Source of the DNA: Microbacteriaceae bacterium UBA4731
GTDB lineage: Bacteria; Actinomycetota; Actinomycetes; Actinomycetales; Microbacteriaceae
Reading direction: 5' to 3'
Assembly (NCBI GenBank): GCA_002404115.1
Contig: DHJB01000051.1
Span: 26,371 to 32,902 of the forward strand
Length of the DNA stretch: 6,532 bases
The notes under the pieces are model-generated. The model was not told the origin of the DNA. It ran no database searches and saw nothing but the letters and a program-made list of their open reading frames with translations. Positions 1 to 6,472 of the stretch are shown in pieces. The position numbers were made by a program, and so were the translations under genes. Each line of letters begins with the position of its first letter. The first letter of the stretch is position 1.

Positions 1-1211
1 CCCTCGCGGCGCATCTGCTCGACGAGGATTGCGAGGGCGAGTTCTCCTCGACCCTGCACCTCCCAGGCGTCCGGGCGTCCGATGTCGACGACCTTGAGCG
101 AAACGTTACCGACGAGTTCGCGGTCGAGGCGGTCCTTGACCATGCGGGCGGTGAGCTTGTGGCCCTTGACCTTGCCCATCAGCGGCGAGGTGTTGGTGCC
201 GATGGTCATCGAGATGGCCGGCTGGTCGACCGTGATGGTCGGCAGCGGGCGCACGTCGTCGGGGTCGGCGAGGGTCTCACCGATGGTGATGTCCTCGAAA
301 CCGGCGACGGCAACGATGTCGCCGGGGCCGGCGCTCTCGGTCGGGTAACGGTCGAGAGCCTTGGTGATCAGCAGTTCGGTCACCTTGACGTTCGCCACGG
401 TGCCGTCGTACTTCACCCAGGCCACGGTCTGGCCCTTGCGGATGGTGCCGTGGAAGACGCGCAGGAGAGCGAGACGACCGAGGAACGGCGAAGCGTCCAG
501 GTTCGTCACGTGCGCCTGGAGGGGGTGCTCGTCGTCGTAGACGGGGGCCGGGATGTGCTCGAGGATCGCTTCGAACAGCGGCTCCAGGTCGTCGTTGTCC
601 GGCAGCGAGCCGTTCTCCGGCTTGTTGCGGCTCGCGGCGCCGTTGCGGCCGGAGGCGTACACGACGGGAACGTCGAGGACGGCGTCCAGGTCGAGGTCGG
701 GGAAGTCATCCGCCATGTCGCTGGCCAGGCCGATGAGCAGGTCCTGGCTCTCGGCAACGACCTCGTCGATGCGCGCGTCGGGACGGTCGGTCTTGTTGAC
801 CAGCAGGATGACGGGCAGGTGCGCCTCGAGCGCCTTGCGGAGCACGAAGCGGGTCTGCGGCAGCGGCCCCTCGCTCGCGTCAACGAGCAGCACGACACCG
901 TCGACCATGGACAGGCCGCGCTCGACCTCTCCGCCGAAGTCGGCGTGGCCGGGGGTGTCGATCACGTTGATCGTGATCGGACCCTCGGTCGCGTGGATGC
1001 CCTTGTAGGACACCGCGGTGTTCTTCGCGAGGATCGTGATGCCCTTTTCGCGCTCGAGCTCGTTCGAGTCCATCGCGCGCTCTTCCACATGGCTGTGGTC
1101 GGCGAAGGAGTTCGTCTGCTTGAGCATCGCGTCGACCAGCGTCGTCTTGCCGTGGTCAACGTGGGCAACGATTGCAACGTTCCGGAGGTTATTGCGCGTG
1201 GCAATCGCCAT
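1..1211 (-). CDS. typA: Translational GTPase TypA/BipA, 5' part (runs off the window)
   Basis: TypA/BipA is a ribosome-binding GTPase of the EF-G/LepA family, linked in other bacteria to stress and low-temperature growth and to 50S subunit assembly; it acts in the cytoplasm. The first 403 codons are visible, of about 610-640 usual for the family; the C-terminus lies outside the window. GTPase motifs are intact: P-loop AHVDHGKTT (residues 16-24), switch I stretch EREKGITI (53-60), DTPGH (85-89), NKTD (139-142) and the YASGRNG segment (185-191). The NKTD-YASG spacing and the [12 protein letters not shown] segment point to TypA rather than EF-G or LepA. Domain II follows (about residues 210-300), then the start of domain III with [17 protein letters not shown] near the edge. 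The ATG at 1211-1209 was chosen because [20 protein letters not shown] is the normal family N-terminus and AAGGAA lies 9 bases upstream. No frameshift is seen. The gene starts 6 bases after the stop of a decayed transporter ATPase. Confidence 0.96.
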   Translation of the reverse strand, partial: MAIATRNNLRNVAIVAHVDHGKTTLVDAMLKQTNSFADHSHVEERAMDSNELEREKGITILAKNTAVSYKGIHATEGPITINVIDTPGHADFGGEVERGLSMVDGVVLLVDASEGPLPQTRFVLRKALEAHLPVILLVNKTDRPDARIDEVVAESQDLLIGLASDMADDFPDLDLDAVLDVPVVYASGRNGAASRNKPENGSLPDNDDLEPLFEAILEHIPAPVYDDEHPLQAHVTNLDASPFLGRLALLRVFHGTIRKGQTVAWVKYDGTVANVKVTELLITKALDRYPTESAGPGDIVAVAGFEDITIGETLADPDDVRPLPTITVDQPAISMTIGTNTSPLMGKVKGHKLTARMVKDRLDRELVGNVSLKVVDIGRPDAWEVQGRGELALAILVEQMRRE

Positions 1212-1217
1212 AAGTTT

Positions 1218-2315
1218 CTATTCCTTGTTTTGTCGTTTCGCAGTCTGGCGAGCCTCGCGGCGAGCTCGTTGCTCGGCGGGGTCAGGCACAGGCACGGCGC
1301 TGATTAAGCGCTGGGTGTAGGGGTCCTTGGGGGCACGCAGAATCTGATCGCTAGTCCCCTGTTCGACTAGTTTACCCTTATACATCACCGCGATGCGGTG
1401 CGAGAGCGCATCGACGACCGCCAGGTCATGGCTGATGAACAGGCAGGCGAACTGCAGACGGTCCTGCAGCTCCTGCAAAAGCTCGAGGAATCTGGCCTGA
1501 ACGGAGACGTCCAGCGCGCTCGTCGGCTCGTCGGCGATGAGCAGATCGGGGTGCAGGGCGAGCGCGCGCGCGATGCCGACACGCTGCTTCTGGCCGCCGG
1601 ACAGTTCATGCGGGAAGCGGTTGCGGTAGCTCGTGGGCAACTCGACCTGCTCGAGCAGGGTCTGCACCCGCTGGTCGAGATCCTTGCCCCTGGCCTCGCC
1701 GGAGAGGTACAGCGGCTCGCCGATCGATTCGCCGATCGGCATCCGCGGGTTGAGCGAGGAGGCCGGGTCCTGGAAGACGATGCCGGCCTTGCGGCGGAGC
1801 GGCCGGAGCTCCCGCATGCCGGCGTGCGAGATGTCGATGCCGCACGACACGAGGGTGCCGTCCTTGATCGGGAGCAGGCCGACCGCTGCACGACCGAGGG
1901 TGGTCTTGCCGGAGCCTGACTCCCCCACCAGACCGACGATCTCGCCCGGGAAAACCTGGAACGTGATGTCCTCCGCCGCGCGGAACGCCGGGATGCGCCC
2001 GCGCTTGGGGTATTCGATGGCCACGTTCTGGAAGTCGAGCACCGGCTTGGCCGACGGAGCCCGAACGGCCTGCAGCCGATCGGCGATCTCGATGCCCTGG
2101 CCGAGGTGGGGCACCGCGGCAAGCAGCTGCTTGGTGTACGGATGCTGCGGCCGGTTGAAAATCTCGTCGATCGACCCGGCTTCGACCGTGAGGCCGTCCT
2201 TCATGACCATCACGCGGTCGGCCAGGTCGGCGACGACGCCCATGTCGTGGGTGATCAGGATGATGGCGCTGTCGAGGCGCTTGTGCAGGTTGCGTAGCAG
2301 GTCGAGGATCTCGGC
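1218..2315 (-). pseudogene. 5'-truncated double ATPase of a second Dpp/Opp-type ABC importer (DppD-DppF fusion remnant)
   Basis: The gene originally encoded a two-domain ATPase driving peptide-type import at the inner face of the membrane. Family resemblance begins abruptly at 2315 with AEILDLLRNLHKRL, the segment that normally follows the D-loop (DVTVQ) of domain 1. Walker A, Q-loop, signature and Walker B of domain 1 are therefore gone; only its H-loop (ITHD, just before the ATG at 2243) and the C-terminal HPYT segment remain. Counting from the first ATG (2243; 341 residues), domain 2 is complete: Walker A GESGSGKTT (107-115), Q158 in FQDP, signature LSGGQKQR (214-221), Walker B LLIADEP with D238/E239, SALDV, H272 in FISHD, and a second PYTQRL segment (309-314). 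The tail is basic (RARREARQTAKRQ). The frame has no internal stop. I see no Shine-Dalgarno sequence before the 2243 ATG, and no ATG, GTG or TTG further up before an in-frame stop near 2370. A free-standing one-domain product cannot be excluded, but loss of function is likelier. Confidence 0.8.
1221..1226 (-). promoter_or_regulatory. Ribosome binding site of typA, inside the preceding ATPase remnant
   Basis: AAGGAA on the minus strand lies 9 bases before the typA ATG. It overlaps the last codons of the upstream ATPase reading frame, whose TAG stop is at 1220-1218. This site fixes the typA start and suggests that typA was once translationally coupled to, or co-transcribed with, the transporter operon. 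Confidence 0.65.
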
Positions 2316-2328
2316 TAGCCCGGGGTGC

Positions 2329-2649
2329 TCAGACCCCCATGCCGCTCCAGCCGAAGACGAACTCGGTGATCACGGCGCCGCCGATCAAGGCCCCGATGTC
2401 GAGCGCGATGATCGTGGCGATCGAGACTAGGGCGTTCCGGAGCGCGTGGCGCACCACGACGGTGCGCTGGGTTAGGCCCTTCGCCCGCGCGGTGCGGATG
2501 TAGTCCTGGTTCATGACCTCCAGCATGCTGGCCCGGGTGTAGCGGGTGAGGCCGGCGAAGGAAATCAGGATGATGGCAATCGTTGGCAGCAGCAGGTGGG
2601 TGAACGTGTCGAGCCCGTGCACCCAGAAGTTGCCGCCGAGATTCGGCGT
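2329..2649 (-). pseudogene. Internal fragment of a DppB-type ABC permease (second importer)
   Basis: About 106 residues from the C-terminal half of a binding-protein-dependent transport permease, beginning [16 protein letters not shown] and ending FGWSGMGV before a TGA at 2331-2329. The EAA-type loop that docks onto the ATPase is intact ([20 protein letters not shown] and following HALRNAL), flanked by a hydrophobic segment ([16 protein letters not shown]) and the start of the next ([18 protein letters not shown]). DppB proteins are about 310-330 residues, so roughly the first 200 residues and the last 30-40 are missing. The frame stays open upstream of 2649 but reads into the terminator region with no family resemblance and no credible start; a GTG at 2622 is internal to the homology. 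It is not a copy of the intact permease at 6393-5464, which differs at most positions. The ATPase remnant starts 13 bases later in another reading frame. Confidence 0.8.
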
Positions 2650-2693
2650 CTGTTGCCACCCTCGGCGCCCCTGAAGCCTCCGCTTAACGCACC

Positions 2694-2721
2694 GAAGCCA
2701 CCCCGCGAGCGAGGTGGCTTC
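2694..2721 (-). terminator. Hairpin terminator of the intact importer operon
   Basis: A perfect 9-bp inverted repeat, GAAGCCACC (2694-2702) and GGTGGCTTC (2713-2721), encloses a 10-base loop. Read as minus-strand RNA, the loop can extend the stem by U-G, C-G and G-C, leaving a CUCG tetraloop (12-bp stem). It begins 15 bases after the TAA of the double ATPase. There is no clear U-tract, which is common for actinobacterial terminators. An outer 7-bp repeat, TAACGCA (2685-2691) and TGCGTTA (2733-2739), overlaps the stop codon itself. The structure is nearly symmetrical and could also stop plus-strand transcription. Confidence 0.75.
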
Positions 2722-2736
2722 CGCGTGTGTGCTGCG

Positions 2737-4494
2737 TTAGACGCCGAGTTTGATATTGGCGCCGGGGATGGCGTCCAACAGGTCCCTCGTGTACTGCTGC
2801 TGCGGGTTGTCGAAGACCTGGTCGACCGTGGCCGACTCCACGACGCGTCCGCGCTGCATGACGCAAACCTGATCGGCGATGACACGCACCACGGCCAGGT
2901 CGTGCGTGATGAACAGGTAGGTCAGGCCGAGCTCTGACTGCAGGTCGGAGAGCAGACGGAGGATCTGCGCCTGCACGAGAACGTCCAGGGCCGACACCGC
3001 CTCGTCCAGGATGACGATCTCCGGTTTGAGCGCGAGCGCCCTGGCGATGGCGACGCGCTGTCGCTGCCCGCCGGATAGTTCGTTCGGGTACCGTGTCGCC
3101 AGCGCGGCCGGAAGCGCCACCTGGTCGAGGAGCTCATCCACGCGCGCACGACGCGAGGTGCGGTCGCCGACCTTGTGAACGATGAGCGGCTCGGCGATCG
3201 TGTTCCCGATGTTGCGCAGCGGGTCGAGCGAGCCGTACGGGTCCTGGAACACCGGCTGCATCTTGCGGCGGAGGGCCAGGAGCTTGCTGCCCCGGAGCGT
3301 CGCCGTGTCGGCGTCATCGATCATGATCGAACCGCTCGTCGCATCCTCGAGCCGGAGCAGGAGCTTGGCGACGGTGGACTTGCCGGAACCCGACTCGCCG
3401 ACCAGGGCCATCGTGGTGCCGCGCTGGACCGAGAAGGACACGTCGTCAACGGCCTTGAAGGCGCGTGCGTCCTTCTTGGCGCCGCGGATCTTGTAGACCT
3501 TGGTGAGCGAGTTAACGACGATGGCGGATTCGCGAACCGGCGCGGTCGCCTGCTTCTCTGCCCGGTCCTCTGCCGCCTGGATGAGGTCGACGCTCTCCGC
3601 GGCACGCGGCGCCGTGTGCCCGAGGTCGGCCAGGTTCTTGCTGGCTGACTGGATCCGGCGCGAGGCGAGGCTGGGAGCGGCCGCGACAAGTCGCTGCGTG
3701 TACGGGTGCATCGGGTTTTCGAGGATCTCCCGCGACGGACCTGACTCGACGACCTTGCCCTTGTACATGACGACGAGCTGCTCCGCGCGCTCGGCCGCGA
3801 GGCCGAGGTCGTGCGTGATGAACAGCACGGCCGTTCCGAGGTCTCGCGTCAGCGTCGCCAGGTGGTCGAGGATGACCCGCTGCACCGTGACGTCGAGGGC
3901 GGAGGTCGGCTCGTCGGCGATGAGGAGCTTCGGCCGGGAAGACAGGCCAATGCCAATCAGCACGCGCTGGCGCATGCCGCCGGAGAACTGGTGGGGGAAC
4001 TGGCGCATCCGCTTGTCTGCGTCGGCCAGCCCGGCCTCCTTGAGCACCCGGATGGCGTGCGCCTTGACGTCCTTGCCGCTCGCGATCCCGTTGGCGCGGA
4101 TCGCTTCCTCGACCTGGAATCCGATGCTCCAGACCGGGTTGAGGTTGGACATCGGGTCCTGGGGCACGAAGCCGATCTGGCGTCCGCGCACCTCTTCCAT
4201 CTGCTTCTCGTCGAGCTTGGACAGGTCGCGGCCCTCGAACAGCACCCCTCCGCCGGTGATCCGACCGGATCCGGGCAGGAGATTGATGATCGCATGCGCC
4301 GTCGTGGACTTGCCGGAGCCGGACTCGCCGACGATGGCGAGGGTCTGCCCGGGCATCAGGGTGATGTTGATGCCGTTAACCGCCGGGACGAGACCGTTTT
4401 GGGTCTGGAAACCGACCTGCAGGTTCTTGATTTCGAGCAGCGGCTTGACGGGTGTAGCGGATGATGCGGATGGTGCGGAAAGTGTGTCGCTCAT
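2737..4494 (-). CDS. Dpp/Opp-type ABC importer, fused double ATPase (DppD-DppF type)
   Basis: This 585-residue cytoplasmic protein carries both nucleotide-binding domains of a peptide/nickel-family ABC importer; ATP hydrolysis here drives uptake through the two permeases encoded just upstream. Domain 1 (about 18-275): Walker A GESGSGKST (56-64), Q112 in PQDP, signature FSGGMRQR (170-177), Walker B LLIADEP (D194/E195), SALDVTVQ, H228, then the HPYTQRL segment (263-269) typical of the oligopeptide subfamily. A charged linker (about 276-322) follows. Domain 2 (about 324-575): Walker A GESGSGKST (366-374), Q417 in FQDP, signature LSGGQRQR (473-480), Walker B VILDEA (D497/E498), SALDV, H531, then QQQYTRDL. 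The residue after DE is Ala-Val instead of Pro-Thr in domain 2, a variation I believe occurs in DppF-type domains. All catalytic residues are present. The ATG overlaps the stop of the preceding permease in ATGA, indicating translational coupling. The transported solute cannot be read from the sequence. Confidence 0.95.
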   Translation of the reverse strand: MSDTLSAPSASSATPVKPLLEIKNLQVGFQTQNGLVPAVNGINITLMPGQTLAIVGESGSGKSTTAHAIINLLPGSGRITGGGVLFEGRDLSKLDEKQMEEVRGRQIGFVPQDPMSNLNPVWSIGFQVEEAIRANGIASGKDVKAHAIRVLKEAGLADADKRMRQFPHQFSGGMRQRVLIGIGLSSRPKLLIADEPTSALDVTVQRVILDHLATLTRDLGTAVLFITHDLGLAAERAEQLVVMYKGKVVESGPSREILENPMHPYTQRLVAAAPSLASRRIQSASKNLADLGHTAPRAAESVDLIQAAEDRAEKQATAPVRESAIVVNSLTKVYKIRGAKKDARAFKAVDDVSFSVQRGTTMALVGESGSGKSTVAKLLLRLEDATSGSIMIDDADTATLRGSKLLALRRKMQPVFQDPYGSLDPLRNIGNTIAEPLIVHKVGDRTSRRARVDELLDQVALPAALATRYPNELSGGQRQRVAIARALALKPEIVILDEAVSALDVLVQAQILRLLSDLQSELGLTYLFITHDLAVVRVIADQVCVMQRGRVVESATVDQVFDNPQQQYTRDLLDAIPGANIKLGV

Positions 4495-5474
4495 CGCAGC
4501 GCCCTCGCCTTCGGGTCGAGTGCGTCCCGCACAACCTCGCCGAGCGAGATGAAGGCGAACACGGTGATGGACAGGGCCAGGGACGGCAGGATCAACGTCT
4601 GCGGTGCGACCCGGAGGTCGCTCTGCGCGTGGTTGATGTCGTTACCCCACGACATGATCTCGCTGCCCAGGCCAACGCCCAGGAACGAGAGGCTCGCTTC
4701 GGCCACGATTGCAGCCGCCAGCGAGATCGTCGTGATGACGATGACCGGGGCGATGGAGTTCGGCAGCACATGCTTGAGCAGGATCTTGAACCTGGACAGG
4801 CCGAGCGCCGTTGACGCCATGACGAAGTCTGCGTTCTTGACCCTGAGAACCTCCGAACGCAACACGCGGGCCGTTGCCGGCCACGCGAAGATTCCGATGG
4901 CGAGCGAGATGCTCCACACACTCCGGTACTGCGAGAGCACCGACATGATGACGACCGCGGCGAGGATGTACGGGATGGAGAAGAAGATGTCACCCAGGCG
5001 TGACAGGACAGCATCCACGACGCCGCCGTAGAAACCGGCGAAGGCGCCGAACAGCACGCCGAGGACGGTGGTGAGCACGATCACGATGAAGCCGACCGAC
5101 AGCGACGTCGACGTGCCGTGGATTATGCGCGAGTAGATGTCGCAGCCCTGCTTGTCGAAGCCGAGCGGGTGCCCAGCGGCCGGTCCGGCATTGCTCTTGC
5201 CCAGGTGGCAGTCGTTGTTCGGCGGCGTGTGGGTGAACAGGTCGGGGAACAGTGCAACGGCGGCGACGAGGAGGATCAACACGAGGGAGATCCAGAACAT
5301 CGGTCTCTTGCGCACATCCCGCCAGGCGTCGATCCACAGGTTGCTGCGCTTGTCGGACACCTTGACGGCGTCGATGCCGACCAGCGGTGTCTCGTCGAGT
5401 GGGGCAACGTAGTGGGTGAGGGAGCGTCCACCGACACGAGTGTCGGGTGGCCCGCCGGTGAGGTTACTTGACAT
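4491..5474 (-). CDS. Dpp/Opp-type ABC importer permease, DppC type
   Basis: Second channel-forming inner-membrane subunit of the importer, 327 residues, a normal length for DppC/OppC. The layout is typical: a cytoplasmic N-terminal tail (1-58, including KVSDKRSNLWIDAWRDVRKRP), a first membrane segment (about 59-80), an external loop, then the five-helix transport core from about 122. The HPLGFDKQGCDIYSRIIHG stretch (102-120) matches the conserved 'GTD..GRDV.SR' region of DppC. The EAA loop that contacts the ATPase is at about 208-242 (NADFVMASTALGLSRFKILL and following). EASLSFLGVGL (259-269) and the C-terminal GEVVRDALDPKARAL are also hallmarks of the family. Cys89 and Cys111 in the external loop could form a disulfide; this is inference. 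The start ATG lies inside the end of the upstream permease gene (11-bp overlap) with AAGGA at 5485-5481, 6 bases before it. The stop overlaps the ATPase start. Confidence 0.95.
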   Translation of the reverse strand: MSSNLTGGPPDTRVGGRSLTHYVAPLDETPLVGIDAVKVSDKRSNLWIDAWRDVRKRPMFWISLVLILLVAAVALFPDLFTHTPPNNDCHLGKSNAGPAAGHPLGFDKQGCDIYSRIIHGTSTSLSVGFIVIVLTTVLGVLFGAFAGFYGGVVDAVLSRLGDIFFSIPYILAAVVIMSVLSQYRSVWSISLAIGIFAWPATARVLRSEVLRVKNADFVMASTALGLSRFKILLKHVLPNSIAPVIVITTISLAAAIVAEASLSFLGVGLGSEIMSWGNDINHAQSDLRVAPQTLILPSLALSITVFAFISLGEVVRDALDPKARALR

Positions 5475-6393
5475 AGCGAATCCTTGGGTCGAGCAGACCG
5501 TAGAGCAGGTCCACGACGATGTTGACGACGAGGTAGATCAGGACCATCACGGTCACGAAGGAGACGACCGTCGGCCCTTCACCACGTGTGATTGCCTGGT
5601 ACAGGGTGTTTCCGACGCCGGGGACGTTGAAGATGCCCTCCGTGATCGTTGCCCCGACGAGGAGCACACCGAAGTCCGTCGCGAGATACGTCACGACGGG
5701 GATCAGCGAGTTGCGCAGGATGTGCACGGGGATGACCCGGCGGCGGCTGAGGCCCTTGCTGTACGCCGTGCGAACGAAGTCGAGTCCGGATGTCTCGATC
5801 ACCGACGCCCTGGTCAGGCGCATGATCTGCGCGAAACTGATGCTCGCCAGAACCAGCGCCGGAAGCACCAGGTCCTGAAGCGGCGCGCCGGCGCTCACGG
5901 TCGTGCGTGCCCAGTTGAGCGAGACGCCGAACACGTACTGGGCGACGAAGGCGATGACGAAGATCGGCAGCGAGATCAGGATCAGGCTGACGACCAGCGA
6001 GCTGGCGTCGAACAGCTTGCCCTTGCGGATGCCCGAGATGAGGCCGACGAGGATGCCGAAGAACGTTTCGAAGAGCAGGGCCATGGTGGCCAGTCGTGCC
6101 GTAACGGGGAAGGTACGCGCGAGGATCTGCGTGACCGGCTCACCGGAGAACGAGACTCCGAAGTCGCCGCGGAAAATGCCGCCGATGTAGATGAAGTACT
6201 GCACGATGAACGGCTGGTCGAGGTGGTACTGCGCGCGCAGCTGGGCGACGACGGCCGGGTTGGGGGTCTTGTCGCCGAAGAGCGCCACGATCGGGTCTCC
6301 CGGCATTGCGAAGACCATGAAGTAGATCAGGAATGTCGTGCCCAGGAAGACGGGAACGGCCTGAAGGATTCGTCGGAAAATGTATCCGGTCAT
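5464..6393 (-). CDS. Dpp/Opp-type ABC importer permease, DppB type
   Basis: First channel-forming inner-membrane subunit of the importer, 309 residues, full length for DppB/OppB. It begins with the classic N-terminus: YIFRRILQAVPVFLGTTFLI, a membrane segment (about 11-30) running into MPGDP (30-34), and then an external region with LRAQYHLDQPFIVQY (52-66) and GDFGVSFSGEPV (76-87). Further membrane segments lie at about 101-120, 133-157, 175-195, 235-257 and 275-298. The EAA loop is at about 199-231 (LDFVRTAYSKGLSRRRVI and following HILRNSL), and TEGIFNVPGVGNTLYQAI (251-268) and the C-terminal LLDPRIRY are family signatures. It is the first gene of the operon and follows a likely promoter. The ATG at 6393-6391 is the only start compatible with the family N-terminus; GGAGG lies 12 bases upstream. 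The gene that would supply the substrate-binding protein is not within the 139 bases upstream. Confidence 0.95.
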   Translation of the reverse strand: MTGYIFRRILQAVPVFLGTTFLIYFMVFAMPGDPIVALFGDKTPNPAVVAQLRAQYHLDQPFIVQYFIYIGGIFRGDFGVSFSGEPVTQILARTFPVTARLATMALLFETFFGILVGLISGIRKGKLFDASSLVVSLILISLPIFVIAFVAQYVFGVSLNWARTTVSAGAPLQDLVLPALVLASISFAQIMRLTRASVIETSGLDFVRTAYSKGLSRRRVIPVHILRNSLIPVVTYLATDFGVLLVGATITEGIFNVPGVGNTLYQAITRGEGPTVVSFVTVMVLIYLVVNIVVDLLYGLLDPRIRYVK

Positions 6394-6405
6394 GAGGCGC
6401 CTATG

Positions 6406-6410
6406 CCTCC
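6406..6410 (-). promoter_or_regulatory. Ribosome binding site of the DppB-type permease, partly in a hairpin
   Basis: GGAGG on the minus strand lies 12 bases before the ATG, a little farther than usual. Its bases can pair with GCCTC directly before the start codon: GAGGC (6409-6405), a 6-base loop, GCCTC (6398-6394). The site also sits in the palindrome CTCCGGAG (6407-6414). Whether this folding affects translation is unknown. Confidence 0.55.
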
Positions 6411-6441
6411 GGAGCTGGGTATGTGGGCATGCGAGAAATTG

Positions 6442-6472
6442 AACCTAACTGTGATGGAGCGACCAGCGTCAA
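6442..6472 (-). promoter_or_regulatory. Candidate vegetative promoter of the importer operon
   Basis: On the minus strand, TTGACG (6472-6467) matches the -35 consensus in five of six positions. TAGGTT (6447-6442) fits the actinobacterial -10 pattern TAnnnT. The spacer is 19 bases, at the long end of the accepted range; a poorer -10, TTAGGT, would give 18. The predicted transcript would start near 6434-6436 and have a leader of about 40 bases. This is the most A+T-rich short stretch near the operon start. Confidence 0.5.

Noticed and set aside
159..1307. A 382-codon open frame on the plus strand opposite typA
   Set aside because: It is antisense to a clear TypA gene; its protein is rich in repeated Val, Gly, Asp and Arg of the kind produced by reading GC-rich codons backwards, and matches no family I know.
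1374..1400. TGATGTATAAGG on the minus strand as an extended -10 promoter for typA
   Set aside because: It lacks a credible -35 element and encodes the conserved VMYKGK stretch of the ATPase domain, which explains its composition.
2315..2659. Minus-strand open frame of 114 codons across the permease fragment
   Set aside because: It is out of frame with the permease resemblance, and its Arg/His-rich translation is a shadow of that fragment.
2596..2937. Plus-strand frame of 113 codons across the terminator, with a Pro-rich stretch
   Set aside because: The proline-rich part comes from the terminator and linker DNA, and the rest is antisense to the ATPase gene.
2737..4494. Possible duplication within the double ATPase, seen as two identical GESGSGKST motifs
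   Set aside because: Two nucleotide-binding domains are the normal DppD-DppF fusion architecture in actinobacteria, not a recent internal repeat.
3500..4552. Plus-strand frame of 350 codons
   Set aside because: It lies opposite the double ATPase gene, whose motifs are all intact, and has no recognisable domain.
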